The notes beneath the pieces were generated by a model, which was not told the DNA's origin, did not search any database, and saw nothing but the letters and a program-made list of their open reading frames with translations. A stretch of DNA of 64,000 nucleotides from Echinarachnius parma. Its lineage: Eukaryota > Echinodermata > Echinoidea > Clypeasteroida > Echinarachniidae. How positions within the stretch are numbered: position 1 is the first letter of the stretch; every line of letters begins with the position of its first letter. The stretch is taken from contig JBAMJV010003351.1 in the NCBI GenBank assembly GCA_037951105.1, forward strand, positions 27,327-91,326, in the 5' to 3' direction. Of this stretch, positions 1 to 41,922 are shown piece by piece. The translations under genes were made by a program, and so were the position numbers.

Positions 1-944
1 TTATTAAGCTTGACGCTAGCCGCAAGCTAGCTGCAAGGTAGTCTGTAGGGGTAAGGGGGTCATGGGGTCGGGGCAGTCCCACAGCCTAGGATGGTGCTTT
101 AGGCTCTAGACTAATAACTTCGATCAAAAGACAATGTCTGATCCTACCTTGTTTTGTTTACCCTAAAAATCCGGTCTTAAATATGCATTTAAATTTTTGA
201 ATAAAAGTTGATCCCCAATATTTATTCCAATTGGATAAATGTATGAATATTTCAGCCGTTTCTGATCCAATTTTGATCAAACAAAGTTTATTCTGTCTTT
301 AAAATCATGAGCTCTTTCAAATGTTACACTTATAGTTATTCATTACCTCACACAAAAAATATTTCTTGAAGCACACCCTCTAAAAAACTGAACCATTTAA
401 CAAATATTTCCTTTGAAAAAATCCCCTGGACTGCGTTAAAGGGGCCCTGCAACCCAAATGCATGTTGACCTCTGTTCATCTGTATTAGTGTACACATTCA
501 ATATTTGTAAACGGTTTGACCCAAATATGTTTTGTATATTTTTAAACATTTTATCATTTATTTGTCTTCATGTTGCTAAGCCCCACCTCCTAAAAAACCC
601 TCCAGAGCAAATTCTATTGTTGACCTGCAGTGACATCATTTGTCAATCACTGGTCAGCTACCATGAGATTAACAAAAGATGAAAGTACAAAAAGAACATC
701 CACACAAAAGCATGCCCTGCATACCTCCATGCAATAGCTTAGACAGTGCTTTTCTTCTGACATAGCAACAGCTATTGTAATTGAAGTTGTGTGAGTTGGT
801 ATTCTATTCAACCGTGTGATGCTATTGTGATTAGGCTAATCACAATAGCATGGTAGCTGACCAGTGATTGACAAATGATGTCCCTGAATATGATCATTGA
901 TCTTTTGATTTGAAGTCCAAAATGTTCAAAATTTTCTTTGAAAG
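1..944. other. Upstream flank/intron with repeat fragments and an inverted repeat
   Basis: No exon is recognised. 177-345 is an inverted fragment of the 'cagccgtttctgatccaatt' repeat also present near 34700, 45300 and 50150. 820-850 is a perfect palindrome (TGCTATTGTGATTAG arms). 627-660 recurs inverted at 850-884. Confidence 0.5.
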
Positions 945-31128
<30,184 letters not shown>

Positions 31129-32430
31129 AACCGGTTGCAGCTGGTAACCACCACCTAAAATTGGGTGCGACACCCAGCCACCGACCTACTGAAATTAGTT
31201 TATACATCCAACTAACTTATAATGAACACATCTTATAATAAAGTCTAAACTCAGAGACAATTATTGTGCTGAATGTATTGTAAACAGTTACACCAGCACA
31301 TGCAATTCAGTTTCAAACTTAACCAAACATATACCCCCCTGGCTATTGCACAAGCCACCAATCAGTTACAGCCAGTTGTTTTGAACTCTTGCCGACACGA
31401 TTGCTACCATTTGTCTAATCATGTTCCAAATAGAAAAGGTTCAAAGCTTTGTCTGTAGAAATAACATACAACTCAATGGAATGTAAAAACTAGAATTTCT
31501 GTCGTCATGGAAAGTTATGGTAATGTGATTCAATCATGATAACCATAGTAGAAATAATGCCTTAAGGTGCAATCTATAAATGCATGTGTTTTCTTCGCTC
31601 TCAGAATGAATACATTGCAATATATCAGAGATCAGTTATATATTCATACTGAAATTTACAACTTAATATTATATTGAATTAATATATTTTTTTGATAATT
31701 TCTACACAAGAATATATTTTGGTCAGATTTACTTTTGAACACAATTACCGACCAAAGTTACATTCCAGAAGGTGCTGATTTATCTTTAAATTCTACTGAA
31801 ATTTGTATTTTGCTGGAATGATATATCTTTGGATATTTTCTGTGTACAGCTATCTTTTTGAAACTCTGTATTGCAGACTAAACTTTATTTCCTGTAATTC
31901 GTTTGCCACACAGTCGAGCGAAATGGTATACTGCTTACTCTTGTGAATTTGTGTATATTTTCTGTACTTGTTTGATGTTTTGTCAAAAAACTTGTTCCTT
32001 TTCTAGTTCATATTTGTGGAACTTTTTCTAAGACATGCATGATGTCTCTAAATTACATAAATGTAAAAGACTTTCAAACCTCCCCCCCCCAATGTCTTGA
32101 ACCATCTACCCTACATTCAGGATCGAAGGGCATTTCTGTTATTTCCTTTTAAAGGACTAAATATTTTGAAGCATATTACATACAGTTTAACTGTAACTCT
32201 AGAGAAAGATATGTTTCACAACTCTGTTTTTGTACATTTTTGTCTGCAAGATTTATCTGTAAAATTTCATATTATCTGAAGAATTGGTGTCAAAATGGCA
32301 TTTAACTGTTATGAAAGTCTGGCACATGTGCAACATATGTTCATTCTCATAGTATTATTTGTTTTTGATGTTTACGTTGTGTGTGATATTTGACAACCAA
32401 AGAAAACAGAATAAAGACAACCTCTGCAAC
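31129..32430 (+). other. Gene 1 3' UTR with two candidate polyadenylation signals
   Basis: Noncoding AT-rich sequence follows the stop. AATAAA occurs at 31237-31242 and again at 32410-32415 (gaataaagac) with a U/G-rich stretch after it. No repeat family seen elsewhere in the window starts before about 32640. This fits a ~1.3 kb 3' UTR with an alternative short form. Confidence 0.5.
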
Positions 32431-33168
32431 TGCAATTGTACTTGTGCTTAACTTATTGAAATGTGTTGAATTTAGTTGTAATGTAGTACAGTGAAAGCTC
32501 ATTATAACAATCACCTCGGGCCCATTGAGTTTACCTCATCAGATTTCTTGTATTAGGGCTTAAAAATGGTAAAACCTGGACCTGTGAAATTAGCTCTCTA
32601 TCATGTACTGTACATGTAAGGCGTTTTTTAAACCAGGAATGCAGTGTTCTTTTTCAATGAAACTTTGACACATCATTCGGACATACATATCACAATGATT
32701 TTGGTAGAAGTCTCAAATGTCATTTTGGGCAATATCTGACATTATTTACAGGTGCACCTTAAAGCTCCAAGTGATTTTGATTGAATTTTACAAAGTTAAT
32801 GGATCACTTTAACACATTGCTTGGCCTAAGGGTAATATACAGTGTAACCAAGGATTATTTGGACACCTTGAACAAATCACTTTAATTTAAATGATGCTAT
32901 AACAAATTTTGAAGAAAATGTGTGGTAAAAAGCTGCCTAAAATTCATTGTATGTGTTTATTAGATGCTGCTTTGTTGAAATCGAGATAAAATATAAGACC
33001 ATTATTGAAAAATTATCAAAATAGTTAGTTTCCTATTTTTCATGGTGTCCAAATAATTGTTGGTTACACTGTAGGTCTTTGGGACCATGAAAATTACCTT
33101 GTTAAATATCAGGGTTAAAAGTTGGAATATAAAGGCCTGGGACCAGCAAAATTACCTCGTCATATTAA

Positions 33169-33899
33169 CCCTAACCAGGCCGGGTTATTTTGGCTATGCT
33201 CTGGCAGGGGGTGGATTCCACCCCCCCCCCCCCCCCCCCCCCGAGATCTCGGCCGTCGAACGCGCGGCCGCCACAACATTTGGCACGCAGATAGCTTGCA
33301 ACATAATCTACAAGATTGAATTGTTATTTTTTTGAAAATAATTATATTTTTTATTAATTATGCAAATTTATGTAGAAATCACTTTTCTTCCTGTAAATCA
33401 CTAAATATTGCTCAGAACATGCTACTTTTGTGCACGGATATTCTTTATGACTTAATTAACAGGTTTTGAACATTAGAAATTGAGACAGCCAACATTTTCC
33501 TTATGTATTTCTTTGCTTTTCGACTTTTGTTTTGTATTGTTTTTTTCAATGGAATAAATTATTGACAATTATCCAACCATTTTTAGCCCAAAATTAAATG
33601 ATTGCAGTTATTAGAATGGAAAATAATGAAGGATTCGCTATTCTAGGAAAAAATCAATTTCCATAGGATTTGTACACAAATCACAAAATTTAGTGATTTT
33701 CGGGCCGACGCTCACTTACAAAAGGCCACGTGACTTTAGAACGGTATACCCGGTCGTCGCAAATTTGGTCTCAAAAGTTGCGCAAGACTTGAAGACAATG
33801 AAAAAACTCACGAAGTCGCGCGGCAATACCTGCGCGCGTTGCGGAATTATCGCGCAAAAAGTCGAGGGGGTGGATTTCACCCCCCCGGCCTGGTTAGGG
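33169..33899. mobile_element. piggyBac-type MITE family C, copy 2 (inverted relative to copy 1)
   Basis: Ends CCCTAACCAGGCCGGG and its inverse, TTAA at 33165-33168 and 33900-33903, 731 bp. Internal sequence matches the reverse complement of 22926-23675, with a longer C-run near the left end. Confidence 0.8.
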
Positions 33900-34207
33900 T
33901 TAAAAAGAGGGTTTTGTAATTGTTATATTTGGGCCCCGTAACATAAAGATTCATGATTAATTGTACGATCAATCAATTGATCATACGATTAATTTTATGA
34001 CCCATTAATTGAATTGAATTAATAATTTATTTCAAATCTCATAAAAAACAATAACATTGATAAATCCCAACAAAATTTACACAATTTAACAACAAATACA
34101 TACAATTATGAGAATGAGAACTTTTTTGCCAGGATATCGTTCTATCGAGTTTTATTATTGGTTTTCTGGGTATAGTTATGTAACCCAGGACGAAATACCA
34201 ATTGAAA

Positions 34208-34555
34208 TAACTGCAATATGAAATCCTTATAAACCAAAAATGTAATGAAAAAATGTAAAATGAAATCAGTATTCAAACCAACAAAATGTAATCAGTCAAA
34301 ACCCAATACAATATGAAATCGGTATTCAAACCGAAACAATGTAATATGAAATCGGTATTCAAACCCCCAAAATGTAATTGGTACAAAAAAAAGCAATGCA
34401 ATATGAAATCACTATTTAAACCCCCAACATTAATTATTATTTTTTTACCAATGCAATATGAAATTAGTATTAAAACAGCAAAATGTAATCCGTATTAAAA
34501 CAAAACAATGTAATATGAAATACAGTATTCATACACAAAAAAATGTAATATGAAA
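34208..34555. repeat. Minisatellite, unit ~40 bp
   Basis: Degenerate units of the form aatatgaaatcggtattcaa plus acc(c)c.aaaatgtaat, about nine copies. Confidence 0.75.
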
Positions 34556-35528
34556 GCATAGTACACATGTAGTTTTGCATAGATTAACATCTGAAACCAT
34601 TACACTGTGGAAAGACATGGATCTAGTAACATTGTCAAAATCCACAAATCTATCTTAAAGGGATAGTTGAGTTTTGGTAGAGAGGGCGCTACACAAAATA
34701 TTGTTTTGTGAGATAATGAAAAACTGAGTGTCAAATTTAAAAGAGCATACAATTTTAATGGCAGAATTAACTTTATTTGATCAAAATCGGTTCAGAAACG
34801 GCTGAAATATCCATAAACATAACCATTTGTAATAAATATGGGGCCCAACAAGTATTCGATAATTTTGAACCAGCCGTTAAAATTCGTTTTGAAATGCTTC
34901 CTCTTTTCAAAAAATATTTAAAAGAGGTCTTTAGATAGTTGTTGATTATCTCTCTATCTAATCAATATTCCAACAAAACATTACATGATTTAAAAGAGGT
35001 CTTTAGATAGTTGTTGATTATCTCTCTATCTAATCAATATTCCAACAAAACATTACATGCACAATATTTAAAATGGTTTAAACACATGCGTTTTTTGAAA
35101 GCGCCCTCTTTAGTTTAAACAGCTCTTTTTTTAATGCAAAAAAGGCTTTTTACTTAGTAGTTTGTAATTTGTTTATTTCTTTTGAGCATGGTGGAGTCGT
35201 AACTATAAATTTGTAATGTAATGGTGCAGGTTTTGGATACTAAAATTCAGTTTGACCAAAAGTATTCGGATTTAAAAGACTCCATAGGACACACTTTGTA
35301 CAAAGGTGTTGCAATGAATTAGCAAATATTGTCTTTATACATTTTCGCTCATTACTCAAGTCATGTGACATTCATTTACCATGGAATGTTCACACATCTC
35401 TCGGTGGGCAGAAATACACATTTTATCTACCCTTCATCAGTTATTGTACATGTCAACTCAAGTACTAGATCCCTTTTAATAATCTTGAAGTGAAGTGTTT
35501 CTTTTAAAGTTTACATAAAGTTTGTATG

Positions 35529-35716
35529 AAGAATATAATCTAAAATCACACATATTTGTGCGGAGAATATAATCTAACAAAAAACAACCCTGTGAAGAAT
35601 ACAATCTAAAATTATCACGTTTGAGTGAAGAATATAATTTAAAAATATCATGTATGTACGAAGAATACAATCTAAAACTATCATGATTATGCAAAGATAA
35701 AATCTAAAACTATCAA
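35529..35716. repeat. Minisatellite, unit ~37 bp
   Basis: Five to six copies of gaagaatataatctaaaa followed by ttatcatg-like bases. Confidence 0.75.
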
Positions 35717-36163
35717 AAACTCAATTTTACATGGCACAATTTTGAACAATTTGAAATTTTAGCTCTGTCTTCTCGTATTGCATGTATACCCAGCAGATGG
35801 CATGTAAAATCGTTCTGATGCGGCAGTTGCCTCGAAATAGCACCAGAATAGCCACACTTTATTGCATTTCTTGAAAAACATGCAGCATTACGAGGCTCTT
35901 ACAGCAAGGCTTTATGAGAAGGTTGACTGGGACATAATAACTTTTGAGAAGAACTCCTGTTAACACTTTGGCTACTGGAACCGGGTGGGCTGTGTGCAAA
36001 GTCTATGGAGATTTCAGAATCTCGAAGGGAACAGGTTAACACTTTGAATGCCAATGATTTGACAGCTCTATGGCATTTGTGTGTATTGTGTGGAGCAAAT
36101 ATACAGCATTGGCACTCAAGGAGTTAAGGGCACTATGTAGCACAGCATTACAAGTATGATTAC

Positions 36164-36586
36164 TTAAAGGGGACTAACCAAAGAACGACATATGGTTTAA
36201 ATATGTTTTGGTACCGTTGTTTGATATAAAATAGATGTTTAACACTTTGCAAAGGGTTGTGTTATTCATAAACAATGCACTTATCACTAAAACTCACGGA
36301 GCCAACGGGGATGATGGTTCCGTATGCGCCAAACGTTTGCGAGTGCGCCAATTCTATACCTGTGTACGTTTGGAGACAATAGAAGTACAGTGGACGCATA
36401 CGTCCTAGACAATAGACTAGTCTTTATCTGCAGACCCATGAACAATGACTTAAGTAACGTGATAGGTTTTCAAATTATATAATTTGTCTGGAAACTAATT
36501 TTTCTGAGCTTCTTGGTGGAATGGACTACTTAAAATATTACATTTCATTTATAAGAATATTACTTTAGGGTGGTGGTTCCCTTTAA
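36164..36586. mobile_element. MITE family B, copy 2
   Basis: Starts TTAAAGGGGACTAACCAAAG and ends GGTGGTTCCCTTTAA. The internal sequence is shared with 11340-11684. It ends about 45 bases from the ACCS-like stop codon. Confidence 0.68.
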
Positions 36587-36629
36587 CTAATTTTCTTTGC
36601 CCCCTTTTTTTTACAATGTATGCAGCACG

Positions 36630-36673
36630 TCAACCAGAGAATGAAGCACATGCCTCCTTCAATCTCCTCATAC
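36630..36673 (-). CDS. ACCS-like terminal exon
   Basis: Acceptor cctgtag, phase 1. It encodes MRRLKEACASFSG and stops with TGA (36630-36632). The short Arg/Leu-rich helix after the FRIVF exon is the normal C-terminus of this family. A possible minus-strand AATAAA is at 35858-35863. Confidence 0.8.
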
Positions 36674-39600
36674 CTACAGGAGAAAAGGGAAAAGAAAGAG
36701 AGAATACACATATTTAAATATAAAATCATTACAAAATATTATTTTAATAAAACAAATTTTCTACACTGGGAAAGGGGAAACACCTGATTGGGTCATACCA
36801 AATACTTTAACCCTGCCTTCTAGCCCGACACTAGGCATGTATAGAATGGAGATGGAAAAGTTAAACATGCAGAGTTACTAGATGAGTAGACCTCTTCTGT
36901 AGTTTTCACTACATACAGTATATAGGGCTACATAATTGGAAATAGGCACTGCCTTGTGAGCAAAATTGGCACTGGAAGGACTTTAAATTCTTTAAAATTA
37001 CTTTCACAAGTTTTGTTTGGTGAGAGAACATAATCCTGAACCAGCCTGGCTCCCCGGCATAGAAAGCCACACCTGGCGGGACTGTGGTTTCACTGTTTTT
37101 TTTTGTTTGTTAATAAATTGTAAGTTTTAATTATTTTATCTTTGCTCAAATACGCTTCTATTTCTCTCTCTATTTCATTTATGCGCACTGAGACTTAACT
37201 GTAAGATTGCGCTTCATAAGAAAGGACTATTATTATTATTATTATTATTCATATCCTTTGAAAATCTTTTGTTTTTTCATCCTGATATGACAAGGTAATT
37301 TTCATGGCTCCAAAATCATCGTTTTAATGAGGTTCCACTGTAATTTGTGACTGGATAAAGCGAAACCCTGCACTTGTCACTCAAAATATAAATTTAGATA
37401 TTCAAGCCATAAGATCTACAAAAGTCCTCATCACAAGCTTTCATGTGAAGCATTCTACTAAAATATCAGACAACAATTGGCATAGATATGATTGTTCCAA
37501 TTTTATTAAAGGGTACCACCACCCAAAAATAATATTCTTATTCAAGAAAGGTAACATCTTTAGTATTCCATTCCATCAACAAGTTCACAAAAGTATGTTT
37601 CCAGAAAGAAAAGAAAAAAAATGGAAACGCATCACCATTCTAAAGCATGCGTTCAGGCGGTCTGAATTGCGAAGACTGCGATGTGCGCGGTGAATTGCAA
37701 TGTGTGCAGAGCGAATGAATCGCCCGGGAATCTATTGTTTACAAATCTTACGCGTGAATAGCATTGGCGCACTCGCAAATGGTTGGCCCGTATGGAACCA
37801 GGAAAGAGCAGTGGTTTCGTAAGTGGTGGAAATTAATTGCTTTGTTTATGAATTACACAACCCTTTGCAAAATGTTGGGTATCTATTTGATATCACAAAA
37901 CGGTACCAAAACATATAATGTGTTGTTCTTTGCCTGGTGGTCCCCTTTAACTTTATTCTTTAACATACACTATGTGAACCTAAAATGCCAATTTATTCAG
38001 AACGTCAAGTACAGACAAGGGCAGGGTTATGATACATCCAGTCACATTTATAGGTAATGCTATAAATTAAAGCCTTACTTTCCCCAAGTACTTTAGTTTG
38101 GTAAGGGATTATCGAAGATAATCCTAAACCAGCCCAAATACCTAGCGTAGAAAGTTGCACACTGTGTCACTGTGGTTCCGCTTTAATTATATTCTGTTTT
38201 GTATATATATATATTTTTTTACCCTCATATAGTCATATAACAAGATTATTTTCATGAACCCCCCAAGTTCTCATTATAATGAGAATCCCCTGTAGTTTTT
38301 AAGGCAATGCTATACATTAGAGCCTTACTTTCCACAAGCAGTTTTGTTGGGTGTGAGAAGACGATCCTGAACCAACCAGGCTCCCCAGCAAAGAAAGCTG
38401 CACCCTGTGGCACGGATATCCCACTCTCAATGAAATGGTCAGCCAGTCGGTACTCAGCCTCGAATGTCGCTTCAGAGAGATACTGTAATGATAATAATAA
38501 TAATAATAAAGTGGAAGTATCATGGTGTACTGGATTGCACTAAAATCTTTCAATACAAGATGGTTCTGAACCCCTGTGGTACAGCTATCCCGTTCTCACT
38601 GAAATGGTCTGCCAGTCATTGCTCCGCCTCATATGTCGCTTCAGAAAGATCTGTTATAATATAGGTTTTCCCGGTCAATTTCGCTATTTTCTCATGCAAT
38701 TTCATATCAGCAGCATTCAATTTCACCTAATCCGCGCTTGGATCGACATATCGTCATTCAAATTCGTTTTTAGCCATTCATATTAAGTAACGGAGCAACC
38801 AATTTCACACGTGCGTCATTCCAATGTAAGCGATGGACGCTCATTTTCGTTAATGGTCATTCAAATTCATCTCTAGCAGTCTCCGGTCTCATTTCGGTCA
38901 TTCAAATTCGCGCATGGGCAAACAAGTTCATTATCATTTCATTCAAATTAAACATGTACAGTGGAAATGTTAGGACATGTAACATCATGGTATATGGTAT
39001 ATACATGTACAGTTATTTTGTGCATGTGCAATCAATAAACAAAAGATTATGAAAAAGGATGATGATAAAATAAAGATCAGATGATGACAAATAAGAAAAT
39101 GTGATGAAAATAAAGATCAAAATTGTGAACTAAATATCGCATGATGATAAAGTAAAGACAATGATTAACGAATAGAGGTAAAACCAAAAGAAAGCACAAT
39201 GTGAAATGAATATAAAGTTATATGTGTAAGTACATATGTCGAATATAAAGTTATTTAAAATTGACAAACAAGCCTAAACAAAATGTGACTGATGAATATC
39301 GAAAAGTGAATAATAAATGTTGAAAAGTATGTCTGAAAAGGGAAAGATATATAACACGATGGAATGGTCGAGACTATGTAAGGAAAAGAACGGTAATGAT
39401 GATATAAAAGAGAAATCAAAGTCGTCGTGTATGTATGTATGTGTGTGTTTGTATGTGTGTGCGTGTGTATATGGTATACATGCATGTAAATATGTTTATG
39501 TGTAAGTACCTATGGATGTTGTTTGTGTAACTTAAATTGAATGACCATGTCTGGAAATTGGTCACCCATAAACGAAATTGAATGCACAAACAAGCGATTG

Positions 39601-41834
39601 TCAGCTTGCAGTATTAAATTGAATGCCCATTTGTTGAAAATAGCGCCCAATGATGAAATCGAATGCCCATTTGCGAATTTGAAGTTCGCGATTTGACATT
39701 TGAGTGCCCATATACGAATATGGATGCTCGGAGTATGAATTTGAATGACCAAAGCGACTCATCCAAGGCAACTGCACGAAATTGAATGCACATAAACGAA
39801 TTTGGGCGCGTAAAGTAGGAAATTGGCCGGGAAAACCTATATTTAAAGAATAATCATAGTATACTAGGGGGTTTATGTTCACTTGGTCTAATCTCAGTTG
39901 GTCTACTTCCCATTTGGTCTACTACCTGATGCCTCCAAAACCCTAACCCTAACCCTAACCCTTACCCTAACCCTAACCCTAATCCACAACCCTAACCCTA
40001 ATCATAATCCATAATCATAATCATAATTAAGCCGCCAGATTCATAATTTTCTAGTAGACCAAATGGGAATAGACCAAATGGTTGTAGACCAAGTGGCAAT
40101 TTACCTACTAGAAGCGTCATGATGTAGCAGATTGTGCTATCGTCTTTCAATACAAGATGGTTCTGAATCCCAGCATAGAAGGCTGCACCCTATGGCACGG
40201 TTATACCGTCCTTCGTGAAATGATCATCCAGACGGCGCACTAAATCGAATCTCGCTTCAGAAAGATACTGTTATATTATTAAAAGAATAATAATAATAAA
40301 GTGGAAGCGTCATGATGTGGTAGTTTGTGCTCTCGAGTTTGCGGACGAGTGAAAATTAGCTCACATATCTTGCTGTTTTTCTCCTGAGAAAAATGAAAAA
40401 ATTAAGACATTCTCCGCACAAAAAAAAATCATCAATGAATGTGTAAACCTCAGGCTTGGTAAACCTACCTTACTGAAGTCTGCCCAGATGAACAGTCCAG
40501 CGCTTGGCTTGATGTAAGGAACACCGAGCTCATCAAGCGTTGCCATGGTAATTTTTGACAGCTCATCCAGTCTTTTGTGATTTGCAGGAAGATACTTCGT
40601 CTGAATCCACTCTAGGACAAATAATCACATAACAATGTTTTAGTAATACATGTAAATTGAATGCAGTGCTTAACATTTACAATGTGTAATATTTGAAGTC
40701 GCCTCATCTCCATTGCATCAAATTATGTCAATGTCATAATAATAATTATAATAATACACGTATACTACATTTATGTAGTACCTTATATGATCGATCATTA
40801 TCTCTGTTAAAGTGAGGCCTGTAAAGTGTCAGATATTGCCCAAAATGAAATTTGAGACTTCAATCCTGTACCCAAAATCATTGTAAGATATTATATTTCC
40901 GAATGATGTGTAAAAGTTTCATTGAAAAAGAACACTGCTTTCCTGGTTAAAAAAGCGAAAATATGCGTCAGCTTGTACAACGGATATCGTCAAACTAAAG
41001 GGGCATTTAAAAAAATCAAACCCTATTTTATTCTTCTCTTACCATAAGCTAAACAACACGGTAGAAGAGAAACGAGGAAGCTCCAAGTAATTTTGGTGGA
41101 GTTGGACACTTTACAGGCCTCACTTTAAGCACTATATTAGAAAATTATTTCCAAATGTTGAGTTCTAACATATATCTTTGAGAATCTTTGCAATGGGAAT
41201 TTGATTGTAGCAAGCCAAAATCTAGGGAAGGGTTTAACAATTTAGCTTGTATTCTTTCTCCCACCCTCCCTGATATCATCCAAAATCAGCGAAACATAAT
41301 TTTTTAACCAGTAAAACCGAATTCTCACCTTTATTTTCAAGAAGCTTTGCAACAGAGATTTTAGGTATAGCAAAATATCTCACAGAACTTCACAGGTTTT
41401 GTTCATTAATTCCCCAAAACTGACTAGATTCATACTCATCAGTTCTTGCCTAGACTGTAATATCTGCTAGATTTGAAAGCTCGGCTACTTACATTTGATT
41501 ACCTTAGCGGATAAGCAGTTTTCAGCATTTTTTTACATTTCGAAATTCATACTATAAGGAATGTAAACTAATTAATGCCAAGTTCTTACCTCTATCTTCG
41601 AGTAGCTTTGCAACGGAGATTTGATTGAAGACGGCTATCTGATGAAAGGGGACCAGCTTCCCCAGACCCCTTCGGAGCTCTTCGTTCCAAGTGTACACTA
41701 ATCCCGTGGGATTGCCAGGCATCCCGAAATCCTGCAAAACAAACAAAGCAGTAGAAGAAAAATAAATGAATGAATGAAAAGACTGTTGGTAATGCAAAGA
41801 AATCAAAGAAAATAAAACTACATTAATAATAATG

Positions 41835-41922
<88 letters not shown>

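Larger units (their letters stand above)
32431..36629. other. Intergenic region between the convergent genes
   Basis: No exon is recognised. It holds family D pieces (32640-32850), a second piggyBac-type MITE (33169-33899), a minisatellite (34208-34555), a repeat of the 'gtagagagggcgctac' family (34660-35240, with an internal ~62-bp direct duplication at 34921-35055), a second minisatellite (35529-35716) and MITE B (36164-36586). Confidence 0.6.

Noticed and set aside
34208-35716. CRISPR-like array
   Set aside because: Units are adjacent degenerate minisatellites without unique spacers, in a eukaryotic genome.
37018-37090. Partial copy as a functional alternative exon of the ACCS-like gene
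   Set aside because: It keeps EPGWFRIMF and a donor but lacks the upstream two thirds and a convincing acceptor; transcripts would be needed.
39940-40020. Telomeric repeat as a sign of a chromosome end
   Set aside because: Short, degenerate, flanked by unique gene sequence on both sides and enclosed by inverted arms; interstitial.
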